From Heterostelium multicystogenum (Eukaryota > Evosea > Eumycetozoa > Acytosteliales > Acytosteliaceae): a DNA stretch of 64,000 bases. Positions within the stretch are counted from its first letter, which is position 1, and each line of letters starts with the position of its first letter. Below the pieces are notes generated by a model. It did not search any database. It had not been told where the DNA came from and saw nothing but the letters and a program-made list of their open reading frames with translations. The stretch spans positions 62,001-126,000 of the forward strand of contig RCNN01000040.1 in the NCBI GenBank assembly GCA_003667245.1. Direction: 5' to 3'. A program made the translations under genes and the position numbers. Positions 37,149-48,078 of the stretch are shown piece after piece.

Positions 37149-37949
37149 TTAATTATATTATATTGTTAAATTAATTAAATATGATATTTATAAAAAATGC
37201 TAAATTATATCAATTTTAACCATTTATCATGCGAAGATTTCAACTTGTAACTTCAATAAAATGAAAAAAAATGAACGAAAACAACAATTATTTATTATTG
37301 CATCCAATGAAATTTTCCATATGTATAGAGATAGGATAAGTTATCTCAATGGTAATCTGCCATCTTTGTTATTTCCATGAAAAAGGGTTTCAACATGTTT
37401 GATTTAGAATATAATCTCCTCATCCAAAGACATTGTATTTGTAAATATTCCTCAACAGACGACACCTCCTAAATGTCTTGAATTCAACATATCAAAAACC
37501 TAAATTCTATCTCTATACATTGAAAGATCTTTCACTATTTAATAAATAAGAGTCCAATAGAAACTCTTTTTTCAATGTAATATTGTAATGATTCGAATCT
37601 TTCTTCCTTGGATATTTAATTATGAACAAAAGATTAATGTTTTTGTGTACAGTGCGAATGATGAACGACAAATGAAAGTATTCGATTCACTCGTTCCCTC
37701 AGTAGACCAATCTAATTAAAGGCTTTTAAAATGATTGACCAACACTAGTTCGGCAATACCTAATTAAGCATAAAGTTTTTATAAAATTTTTTTATTTTGG
37801 ATATTATTATGGGGGTAGGTTGGTTGTGACGAATGTCTATATGTTAGTGATGATGCTGAAAAAACATTTGACAAGTGGGATTGGTGGAGGTATGGGGAAG
37901 AAGTTGGCTGAAGATGATCGAAGTGTATTATTGGTAATATTGTTTTGGT
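37149..37949. other. Intergenic: PPME1 promoter, kinase 3' flank
   Basis: AT-rich, no gene. Holds the nested inverted repeat listed at 37516-37579. Confidence 0.5.
37516..37579. repeat. Nested inverted repeat, candidate hairpin element
   Basis: Arms TACATTGAAA (37516-37525) and TTTCAATGTA (37570-37579) are perfect complements. An inner stem AAGAGT (37548-37553) pairs with ACTCTT (37563-37568), loop nine. A perfect palindrome TGAAAGATCTTTCA lies at 37521-37534, overlapping the left arm, so an alternative fold is possible. Confidence 0.4.
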
Positions 37950-39739
37950 TTAGGCGATTGAATATTTAGAGATGGTTTTTGATATAAATAGTAATGGAAG
38001 TAAATCCAACATTTCTTGTTTGGTGGCGGCTGTGGCTATAAATGGATGTTGTAGAAGGGTGGTTGGGGTGGGTCTTTTGGAGGGGTCCATCTGCAAGCAG
38101 ACAGCAAGGAAATCAAACAACTCGTTGGACCAGTGAGAGCTGTACTTTTTATCACGAGAAAACTTGATACCAACACAGGATGCTAAAAACATGGCTTTGA
38201 TTTTCGAACGGTGATGAGGAACTACTCCTTTCATCATTTCGGCAGCCATCACACCAAGACTCCAAATATCAACTGAGCAATCATGTGGCTTCTCTTGAAT
38301 CTGTTCTGGTGACATCCAATAAGGTGATCCACACATATGTATATCTGCTTTTAATGTTGTTAAATCAATTGAAAAACCAAAGTCAACTGTAAAGATTTGG
38401 TATTAGCCAAGGTCTAAATTTACCAAAAAAAGATATTTGAACTTACTTATTTTAACTTCGGCTTTACTGTTGATCATGATGTTGGCAGATTTCAAGTCAC
38501 GATGAGCAATGTTGAGAGAATGCAGGTATTCCAATCCGTGGAGGATCTGTTTGATAATATAGGCGACGTATTTTTCGGTAAAACTGAAATTTTGGATGGC
38601 TTCTTTAATCGTACCACCATCCATGTATTCCATGAGCATCCATATCTCTTCGTCGTTCTTTTCGTAGCTGTTTATGTATGTTACAATGTTTGGGTGTTTC
38701 AAGTAGCGCATGAGAGCAATCTCGTTGAGGTTGTTACGCCGATTGCGCTCGGACTTGTGGTCAAGCTTCTTAAGCGCCAACTCTACATTGTTATATTGAC
38801 AGTTGTTGTAGAAAACGTGATAAACTGTACCATATGCACCTTTGATTTCCATTTCAGTGCCTATTCTAAACAATTTGGCTGGATCCTCCTCTTCCACCAC
38901 CAAACGAGCCATCGCCAATGACTCTTGGTCGGGGAACTGGTAGTACTTTCCAGGTTCTATAAATATACGATTATAATCGCTGCGGTGACGAGTTTGTTGA
39001 GGTAAGAGTTGATTGTTGTTTGATTGAGAAAGCTGTGTTTGTAAAAGTTGTGATTGTAATTGCTGTACAGAAAAGTTGTGGTGATTGGTGCCATCAGCAT
39101 TTTGATGGTTGTTATTATGTGGTTGAGTGCCGCTGCTCCGTAGTGGCGATGATGTGCCTGAAGAAGACAGAGAAGCTGGCTGTAGTTGCAAGGCAATCGA
39201 GTCAACTCCAGCCGGATCTGTTGTACCGCGACGGCTGGAAGGCTTTGACGAAATGCCAGAGGCAGCCTGACACGATGGATGTCTGTAGAAAACACCTTCT
39301 TTACGTGAGAGGAAAATTCAGCACGTTCAGCAGTATCTGTAGGTTCTCCTCGATCATCTCTGACGAGAGATTCAGTGTCTGAACAAGCCATTTCCTCTCG
39401 TTCTTAGAGAAGTCAATGAATTTCGAAATCGACCTCACTTCCTCTGGAATCAAGTCGTCGGAATCCTCGTCGGACGACATATGTTGTTGATTGTTTTACC
39501 TGTTGCTGTTGATTCAGCTGTAGTTGCTGTTGCTGTTGTTTCTTCTTTTTGCTTGAGACCGATCCTCCGCCATTCGCACCATTTGCATCCTTGTCACGCG
39601 GAGTCTTGTGACTTCTACGTGGTTGTGTATTACCACTGTCACTTCCAGGTCGCTTGTGACGCGTATCATCTTTATCAATATGTAGCCATGGGGTAGTTGG
39701 ATCTTTTTTCTTCTTTAGAAAAGTGACTAATTTATGCAT
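37950..39739 (-). CDS. PAK/STE20-like serine/threonine kinase
   Basis: Two exons (39739-38447 and 38386-37950), about 575 residues. The N-terminus is Lys/Gln-rich. Near residues 105-150 there is an autoinhibitory-like segment (NERKWLVQTLNLSS...NLQILLNVLNF) aligning with the end of the PAK p21-binding region, but a canonical CRIB (ISxP..H..H) is not visible before it. The kinase domain has KGAYGTVYHV, the ATP-site lysine in ELALKKL, HRDLKSAN, DFG, and CGSPYWMSPE. Two homopolymer breaks: an extra base in T4 at 39494-39497 and in A4 at 39313-39316 (plus-strand runs). PAKs act in actin and motility signalling; the upstream GTPase is unknown here. Confidence 0.88.
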
Positions 39740-40366
39740 CTTCTAGTCATTAATATTATCAAAAACAAAAACTACTCTAACCACTAACAATAACTAAGTT
39801 TTACTTTTATTGATTTACTACTATACTATCAACAAAATTATTATCTAATATCTAAAACTATTTGTGATCTAATAACTAATTATAATAATAATAATCTATC
39901 TATTTGTTTTATTTGTATCTATGTATCTTGAATCTATAAATCTATTTTTATATATCTTCCGTTTGCTTATTTATATGATTGCGTTATTTATTTTTGTTCT
40001 ATCTATTTATCTATATTTTTATATAACTGTAAGTTAACAAGCAAACTAACGAACTAAGCTATAACAATAAATCTATAATATAATATCAACTTGTGATTTA
40101 CTATATTATATTTTATATTATTATTTTAAATTATATTCTATATATATATATATGTATTTATTATTTATTTATTTATTAATATTTATATGGTTTGTTTTAT
40201 TAAAAATTATTTTATTACTATATATTTTTATCTGTTATTATTATTATTACTATTATTAAATTAAACAAATTTGTATGTGACTGATAAAATAATTAATCAA
40301 TAATCACACACACTCTCTTTTTTAAACCATTTTGATAAAACAATTTTTAAAATGTTTTTTGTTTTG

Positions 40367-40391
40367 TTTTTTTTTTTTTTTTTTTTTTTTT
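40367..40391. repeat. Poly(T) run of 25
   Basis: Uninterrupted T tract in the kinase promoter spacer. Its true length is uncertain given the homopolymer errors elsewhere. Confidence 0.8.
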
Positions 40392-40627
40392 AAGGTTTTT
40401 TGCTTCATCCGAAATGGAATTGTAGTTTGTCTGTTTCCTCTAAAGTCACACCAAATTAAAAACAATCAAACATCACTTGCATGCCTGCAATCAATCGGTC
40501 ATTGTCTAACCCACCACCCATTCAATATTATTCCTTCGAATTTCATATAAAAAAAAAATATATTGCACATTTCCTTGATTGAAATTATTTTATTGATTTT
40601 CATCCAATATGTAATTGATAAAAGTCA

Positions 40628-40652
40628 TAAATAATAATAATAATAATAATAA
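40628..40652. repeat. (AAT)n microsatellite
   Basis: About eight AAT units in AT-rich spacer. Confidence 0.8.
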
Positions 40653-41215
40653 TTAAACTTTAATATTTAATTATGTTACTGGAACTTGGCAAATCATGAT
40701 AACAAAGTTCAATATGATATATTAGTTTCATTCACATACAAGTCTACAAATAAGTTAACTTTACTCATTACACTACTACAATTTTGTAGTTGTATTCACG
40801 TAGATCTACAAATAATTACTGATCAATAGAGCAGGATTTGAATTGATTTGATAGGATTGGATAGGATTGGATTGGTGAGTGAGCTGAGGGAAGGATTAGG
40901 GGTAGTGTGAGAATGAGAAGTGGGGTGAGATAGATGATGTACTTAGTGAAGGGAGAAAAAAGACAAACCAAAAAAAAACAAAAAAAATTTAAAAAAGTTC
41001 ATCATCTTTAATATGTAGCTTTGATGAAATGATCAGATCAAAAGTCTGTTTATCGGTGAAAGAAATGATTTTTTTTGCAACTTCGACACACCATGGACTT
41101 GATTTTTATTGGTTGTGGATCACCTGTTGAAGTCTTCCTTTGAATCTGATTGATTGCATAACAGCCAATATATTTTTATTTTTATAAATAATTTATTTAC
41201 GAAGTTTTAGTTGTT

Positions 41216-42631
41216 TTATGGGGGATTGTGTTGTTGGTGTTGGTTTGCTTGAAAATTGTTAAAACTATTTGGGCTGAAGTTGTTGTTTCTGTGATTATAA
41301 GAATTCTTTGGGTGTACTGTTTTGCTGTTGGTTCTAAAGTTGGCAGTGTTGATGGGTGCTGTTGGCGGCTGCTGTAGGTTTTGTTGGTATGTGGGTTGGT
41401 GCTGTTGATGGCTATACGAATAGATGGAGTGGGTAGCGTTTGGTTCACTTTGATGATGTTGTTGTTGCCACGAATAATGGTCTGCATTGGCATTGTTAAA
41501 AGTGGTGTCTAAATTGTTCATGTTCATATAAGGTGGTCGGATATTGGTATTATTGACAGTGCCGTTTGAGTTGCGAATATTACTGGTGTTGCTGTGGTTG
41601 CTGTTACCATTTGCATAGTATGGTGGAATTTGGGGATTCATGTGCATGTTCATGCTGACATTGGTGTTCATGTTGTGATAGTTCAGCGGAAGTGGAGTTG
41701 GTGGAGAAATAGACCGATTTAAATAATGACGATTACTATTGCTACTACTAACATAATATTGATTGCTATTATTACTATTGCTGCTATATCCATTCTGTTG
41801 TATTAGTCCTCCTGCGTATGGCATTGGTAATGGAATCTGTTGTTGAACATTATATGGCTGGTGCAAGTTCATTGGTGGCTGGTGAAGGTTAATGTTGTTA
41901 TTGTTTACATTAGAGACAATGTGTCCTCTTGATATCGGTGGTGAAGGTGTTCTGTACTGATTGGTGACATAGCCATTGTTATTACTGTTAGTTGATGATA
42001 CACTGACCGAGACTGTATTTGGTGGTGATGACAATGGAGTGTTGCCGTTCTGGTTGGCGTATTTATAGTTGTTGCTGATAAAGTTTGGCGAGTTTGGGTT
42101 GAGAGAACTCTTTTTGACGGATGAAACTGATGTTGGTGTTGAGCTATTACCATTTTGCTTTGTATTTTGAGATTGCTGTTGTGATGGTGATTGATGATCA
42201 TAGATATCAATGATGTCATCAGAAGGTCCTTCTCCAGCGAAAATACGTTCACGAGCTTTGTTATAGGCTGCCTGTTTCTCTTCCAAGCTGACAGATGTTT
42301 TCTTATTTTGCTGATCTGTTCCATTCGACGAGTTATTGAGTGGATTTCTGCGCATGATCTTCATGACTGGGGGTGGAGGCTGCTCTTCGTGGGTTCCACA
42401 ACAAACACAGTTATCTTCTTCACTCGAGCTATTTAGAGGGTTTGTATTATTCGATTCAGATGATAGAGATAGTGATCCTGCGCTACTAGTTATTGCTTCT
42501 ACTGAGTTTTCTACATCTCCGCCACTACTGCTGTTGCCCGCAGAATTGCTACTCTCGGGAGTAGCAGTAACAACAGTAGATGCATTCTTTAATCTATAAA
42601 GGCTGTGGCCACAACCTAGACAAACACTCAT
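41216..42631 (-). CDS. SUZ-domain, Asn-rich putative RNA-binding protein
   Basis: A 471-residue single-exon protein from the ATG at 42631. The first residues hold a CLGCGHSLY knuckle and a second CVCCG about 75 residues later, which may together bind zinc. Residues about 90-135 form a SUZ domain: MKIMRRNP, then SLEEKQAAYNKARERIF. SUZ domains bind RNA and are found in R3H and Szrd1-like proteins. The remaining 330 residues are Asn/Ser/Pro/Gln/His low complexity, prion-like in make-up, typical of dictyostelid RNA-associated proteins. No R3H domain is seen. The role in mRNA handling is inference from the SUZ match. Confidence 0.75.
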   Translation of the reverse strand: MSVCLGCGHSLYRLKNASTVVTATPESSNSAGNSSSGGDVENSVEAITSSAGSLSLSSESNNTNPLNSSSEEDNCVCCGTHEEQPPPPVMKIMRRNPLNNSSNGTDQQNKKTSVSLEEKQAAYNKARERIFAGEGPSDDIIDIYDHQSPSQQQSQNTKQNGNSSTPTSVSSVKKSSLNPNSPNFISNNYKYANQNGNTPLSSPPNTVSVSVSSTNSNNNGYVTNQYRTPSPPISRGHIVSNVNNNNINLHQPPMNLHQPYNVQQQIPLPMPYAGGLIQQNGYSSNSNNSNQYYVSSSNSNRHYLNRSISPPTPLPLNYHNMNTNVSMNMHMNPQIPPYYANGNSNHSNTSNIRNSNGTVNNTNIRPPYMNMNNLDTTFNNANADHYSWQQQHHQSEPNATHSIYSYSHQQHQPTYQQNLQQPPTAPINTANFRTNSKTVHPKNSYNHRNNNFSPNSFNNFQANQHQQHNPP

Positions 42632-43057
42632 TCTAATCTGTATACACCAAACTCAAAGACTATTTATCTGTCTATCTCTATCTATCAATCAATCTACTAC
42701 CTATCTATCAATCCCTCTCAAGACAACCAAGAAGTTTAGTATATACTACTTGGTCTAGAGAAAGAAATTGATACCAATTGACTATCAAACTACTGCAATC
42801 GAAACACTGATATCCTTAGTTGTATCTGGTGGCGTACTACTATGAATGTATTATGCTATAATGATACTAATATAACAATAGCTAACTACCAACTGATTGT
42901 TAATAAAATTTGAAAACAAACTTGTGAAATTTTGTTGTTTTTTTTACAATCTTTCTTGAAACGATGAGTTTAAGTGTGTGATGCTTACAGTCGATCTAAC
43001 TTAATTTGGATAAAATTAACATTGTACTAATGACTACAACTACAACAACTATATTAT
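42632..43057. other. Intergenic spacer with TATC/ATCT repeats
   Basis: Promoter of the SUZ gene and 3' flank of the GTPase gene. Imperfect TATC/TATCA repeats at about 42660-42712. No gene. Confidence 0.5.
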
Positions 43058-45659
43058 TTATTTTAACTTTAATAAAATAAATGAAAGAAGTAATATAATG
43101 ATGATTGAGGCAAACAGTGATGAGAATTGATAAAGTGAATTTACTTCGGGCTTTAGATCGGTCTCTATGAACTGTTGAATGACTTTGTCACGCAGTCGTT
43201 TCGATTCAATCTTTTGTCTAATGATTTTTTCCGCTTCGTTCTTTGCTTCTATGATGAAGGAGTACTGGAACCAAAAACGTTGGATGTCTTGATCTCATGG
43301 TTTCTTTGACTTTGTTGAGTGACTCCATCACAATGAGTTTCATTTGTTCGACGTTTTCTCTTTGTTTCATTGCAATTTGTTGGTCAATGAATTGCTGAAA
43401 TGGTAGGAGTTAGAATTTGGAGCTCTTTTGTTTGTACTTGTACTTACATTAAAGTTGGACAGTTCTTGTTTGAATGAAGAAGTATCACTGAACATTTCTA
43501 AATTCTCTCTGAATGCCAAGATTACTTTTTGTTTGAGTTCTTCTGTTCTCGTGTCGAGATATTCATCTTCGAGGGGCAATATTAATTGGGAGATACCACG
43601 TTTGAATTCATATTTGAAGGTGTTAGACTCTGCCTGGCAACGGGCCATTATCTTTTTTTCGTTGAACTGCTTTATCTGTTCGTATTGTTCCAAGAGTTGT
43701 TTGTCAAGATTGGCATTGAAAGCACTAAAATAGACTTCATCCTCTGCGATCTGAACAGCTGACAAGAACCATTGATGTACACTAATTTGATGCTGTTGAT
43801 TCAGCTCTTCCAACTCTTTGTATTGCAATGGATATTTAACTCCACTATTAAATGAATAAGTAACTGTTCACTGTGATAGATAGGTATATATATATACATA
43901 CTCATTCATTAAATCTTTATATTTTTCGATTGCGGCTACTGTTGATTTAGACAATAGTGTTTCCATTTCACTCTTGTTTTCTAATAATAATTTTGAGGAT
44001 AATCTATCAATATCGTTCTAGAAGTATGTTATGTTGATTAGTTGTTGCATTGAGTGTTGATCAATAACTTAAACATACATTGACAGAGGTAAAATAGCTT
44101 GAATATATATCTGAGTTATGATATTGGGAGGTGGTTGATTTGAACTCATCGATAATTAAGCCCTTGAGAGACTTGATCAACTCTAGCAATTTCTTGTCAC
44201 CAATTGGGATTGAGATAGAGCCGAGTTTATCTTGGAAGTTGAGTACAGATGCTGATTGCATATTTGTTAAATATCCTTTGATTTTGTAGCTGTTTTCTTT
44301 TCTATAGTAATCTTTTAGTTCTCTAAGTTTTTTCTATTGCAAGTATCTCGATTAGTAATCAAAAAGCAACCTCGTGAAATAGTAATTTGTACATACATCC
44401 AATTGAATTAGACCGGGTTTGTATGCTTCTTCTAATCCAAAAAGTAGTTGCCTATAGAGGTTGCTAACAAAGGATACTGATTCAGTCTCTAGTTTCTGGT
44501 ATTGTGAATCTGAGAGTGGTGGTTCTTGATCATTGAGTGTCTCCATCTTTTCTTTAAACGTCGAGATGCTGTCGTCGAGTGAATTTTGTTGTTGTTGTTT
44601 GATGAATCCTATCCAAATCGATGGCACCTTTGGAAAGTTGTTACCATTTGCTACTTGCACAAGTAGTTTGATAAGTGAGCCAATTGCTGGACCATTCATT
44701 TTAGGTCGCAGTTGGTTGAAAATTGAGTGTTTAAGCTGGTCGAGCTCAGACAAATATACAGGATTGAGCTCATTCACGACAGCTTTGTTAAGATATCGAA
44801 GAGTGTTTCTATCGCCAGAGGGAATGAAAAGAGTGTGGCATTGAATGGCTGGGAATATCTTGGCGATAGATAATGAAGAATCAGGTTGATCTCTAGAGTG
44901 GGCTTTTAGTAGCTGATGGAGCCATTCTGTTGCAGTCTGATCGCCAATGTCCTGAAAGAAGTCTTGGACCACCCATGTTAGAGATGGGAACTCGAGGATC
45001 TTGGTTAGAGGTGAATCAAACTTGAGTTGTGATTTGAGGGCAAAGAGTTGAGTTCTTCGTGATAGCAGCTCCAAGTACTCAAGTGAAGATTGATCAATGA
45101 TTTTCACAGAGTTGTAGATGAGATGCGATGAGAGAAGGGTTGTAATTGCAAAGATCTTGGCGTCATAGGTCTCTGAGACATTGCTGCTATAGAAGCCCTC
45201 AGTGTCGAGCAGCAATAGATTGTGCTTGGTCTTTCCCACCTTGATGGTAGCTGACCATATCCATATGCCCAATGTCTGAGGATGTACTGTGGGACCAACA
45301 GTGAAGGAATCCGTAGTCCCTATAAGCTGATTCAAAAGGAAAGACTTGCCACTATGGAATGTTCCAACAACACCGAGTACTGATTGTTCAGAATCAAGTG
45401 AATTTAGTGCATTGAGTACTGTATGATTGATAAGGAGCTCTTGATGATTCTCATCTGGGTAGATCAGCTGCATTGGTTGGTGTTGACCTTTCGACAGATC
45501 CACACTAACAGTAACTGTTCCATCTCTTGTTCTACCAATTTCAACTTCGCGTATTTTATCCTGGTCAGCAGCTGCGTTTACCACAGCAAACAGAACCACA
45601 ACAAGCCAAAATAAAGGAATATACGTTGAGATCAATTTATTAGTAATACCTTTAAACAT
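43058..45659 (-). CDS. GBP-family large GTPase with signal peptide and C-terminal membrane helix
   Basis: Five exons (45659-44397, 44333-44079, 44017-43902, 43844-43448, 43394-43058), about 788 residues. Residues 11-31 form a hydrophobic signal peptide or anchor. The GTPase domain has P-loop GTFHSGKSFLLNQL, a switch region with PQTLGIWIW, G3 DTEG, and WVVQDF where the family RD motif reads QD. A long helical region follows (KKLRELKDYYRKEN, EAKNEAEKIIRQKIESK) and a terminal hydrophobic helix before LLKLK. One extra T (A5 on the plus strand, 43273-43277) breaks the last exon. GBP/atlastin-type GTPases remodel membranes; with this signal peptide the domain would be lumenal or secretory, which is unusual. 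Confidence 0.82.
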
Positions 45660-46249
45660 AATTAAGAGGAGAGGTAGCTACTATCTTTCTATCTATATTG
45701 TATTTAAATATATCTATGTTGAGTTTGAATGTATTTGTAGGTATCTATGTATGTATGTGTAGTATATGTATGAGGAATGTTTGGGTTGTTTGATAATAAT
45801 CAAGGTAATAGGGTTTGTTCTTTATAAAATTGATTGGCAGTTAACTAGATAAAGCTATAGCAATATATATTGTCAATATAATGCAAACCAAACACCAACA
45901 AACATCAACAGCACCACACCTGTAATAATACAGATACACTAGCAAATTTGATATTTAGTTAAATAGGAATAATAATAATAATAATAATATTTAAAGGATG
46001 AACCAACTCAAGCGATGCCATTTCAAGTCTATCTTGTCATTCATTCTTATAGTTTACAAAAAAAAAAAAGCTGACTGTTTTTGTCTTTTTTAATTTGATT
46101 TTCCAACGGGTTAAAAAATACTGAACAACCAAGGTGACTCATAAACATTGTTCAATCAAAGATATAAATATCACATATATATCTGTGTTCATATATATAT
46201 TTATAAGTAGTAGTAATAATAAGATTAAGTGTATATTGGTTTTTAAAAA
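45660..46249. other. Intergenic, divergent promoter region
   Basis: Between the GBP-like gene (minus) and ADP-glucokinase (plus). Contains an AAT repeat at 45968-45989, TGTATG repeats near 45740-45765 and an A12 run near 46060. No gene. Confidence 0.5.
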
Positions 46250-47943
46250 ATGATTAAAGAACAAAATACCCTTGTTTCTAGAAAGAATAAACAACAACAA
46301 CAACAACAACAGTCAGCTACACCTGATGGTACATCAGCTACGACCAAAAACAATAATAATACAAACAAACCAAAGTCTTATGTACAGTTGGGCCTGATAG
46401 GTGTCGTATTATCATTGATCATTTTCTACCTTTGATTTTGTGGAATCTTGATTTCTCAATGTTGTGGGGTGGTCTTGGTGTAGATGTACAAGTTAATTCG
46501 ATACACACTGGTTTGAAAAAAGATTGCGCACTGGTCAAAGAACAATGGAAACTGCGGAAACTACAGAATAGCAGTAGGATATAATACAAACTTGGATTTG
46601 GTCGTTGATGCCGTCGAGTTAATGCATGCTCTTGGACTATCACCAACACAGAAACCTACTCCATCAAACGAAATATATACATTATCTGAATTCGAACAAA
46701 CTTTTACTTATTATTTTGGTAACTATGACCAAACATTCTAATTAAGACAGCATGATCTAATAATCTTGATTTTTAGATTCCGGTAGTGCAGCAGAAAGAT
46801 TTATCAAAGAGAAAGATGTTTTCGATCGCATCATCAAAGCAACAAACAACTTAAACAGAAAAGAATATTTGACAGGTGGAAATGCAGGTATCATCGCAAA
46901 TAGATTAGCAAGAGAAGGTTGTCAAGTGGATTTGAGTGGAGTCGTTGGAAGCAAGTTGAAAGAATTGTTGAACAGCTCTATCAATGTTATCGATTATAGT
47001 CCTGATACTCGCGATGAGATCCATTTGATCATGGAATATCAAGCCAACACTACATGGGGCGCATTTTCTACTCACAGAGCTAATCGTTTCATTGTATCTA
47101 ATGATTTGTCGAATGCCCATATTGTTACAATGGAGAGCCTACATCATCATCTCCAGCACAACTCTAAACAACACAAGACCGATTTATTGATTATAAGTGG
47201 ATTACACTTACTTGGTGACGATCAAATCAAACGTATAGATGATATGTCCAAGCTACTTGATATCATCCCATATAATCAAGATAAAGATATGTTCCTCTCC
47301 ATCTCGAATATACCCATTCACTTTGAATTGGCCTCAATCACTTCAGGCAACATTATTGGTGCAATAGCATCACAGATTCTTCCAAAGGTAGACAGTCTAG
47401 GTTTCAATGAACAGGAGCTCGGATTCCTCTATCTCGCAACAGGTGGAACTGCACATAACATGGCTGAATTCAGAGCACCAACCATCAACACTGTTGTTGA
47501 CGCAATTATTCATGTATACAAGCACCTCACCAAAGGAAGTGATGGTATCGACTCTATGTTGGATTCTAAGCGTAAACTTACACGTATCCATTTCCACTAT
47601 CTCACATATCATATTGTTGCTATTCAAAAAAGAATCGTCATGGTCAAGCAAGAGTGCCATTATGTCAGTAGCAGCATCATCAATCGAAGCATCAGAGCAA
47701 GCATGTGGATTCCGTGATGTAGAATTAAGAATCCCACTAAAGTTCGAAGTTGATTACAGATATACACCAGGTTCAAAATTGAAATTTTCAATCGATGAAA
47801 CTTTCCCAGTCACAAGTTGGCAAGATGAAGGACTTGAATTCCACTTGTCTCCTGTTTTAGTTTGTAAAAAACCAGAGAGAACAGTAGGATTAGGTGATTC
47901 GATTTCGACAACTGGATTCATTTACCAAACAATCAAAAAGTAA
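46250..47943 (+). CDS. adpgk: ADP-dependent glucokinase
   Basis: Two exons (46250-46718 and 46777-47943), about 544 residues after mending. Residues 1-45 are Gln/Asn-rich, followed by a membrane helix (LGLIGVVLSLIIFYLLIL). Catalytic-domain signatures: RIAVGYNTNLDLVVDAVELM, SGSAAERF, LTGGNAGIIA, WGAFSTHRANRFI, IISGLHLLG, LTRIHFH, and the catalytic VGLGDSIS near the end. Three breaks: a missing T at 46431-46433, an extra A in A6 at 46516-46521 and an extra A in A6 at 47626-47631. The enzyme phosphorylates glucose with ADP instead of ATP; animal forms are ER-associated, consistent with the N-terminal helix. Convergent with the protease gene. Confidence 0.92.
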
Positions 47944-48078
47944 AAAAAGGACAAGAATATTATTTAATGGATTAAAAACACAAAACAACTATTTTCATGA
48001 AATATGTACATCAATAATAACTATCTTTATTAAATGATTAAGAATCTACATCTTTTTAAAAAGGTTGTTAATTTGGAT

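Larger units (their letters stand above)
39740..41215. other. Long AT-rich spacer with homopolymer and triplet repeats
   Basis: Kinase promoter and 3' flank of the SUZ-domain gene. Contains the T25 run, an AAT tract at 40628-40652, a hairpin CTACAATTTTGTAG near 40780, and a G/A-rich stretch at 40850-40940. No gene. Confidence 0.5.

Noticed and set aside
37588..37600. GATTCGAATC resembling a tRNA B box
   Set aside because: No T-stem pairing and no upstream A box; a chance palindrome in AT-rich spacer.
39020..39382. A 120-codon plus-strand frame opposite the kinase gene
   Set aside because: It is antisense to the Gln/Ser-rich kinase N-terminus, which gives long shadow frames; the minus strand has the real domain.
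38957..39391. A 144-codon minus-strand frame inside the kinase gene
   Set aside because: It is an off-frame reading of the same DNA; mending the homopolymer at 39313-39316 gives the continuous kinase protein instead.
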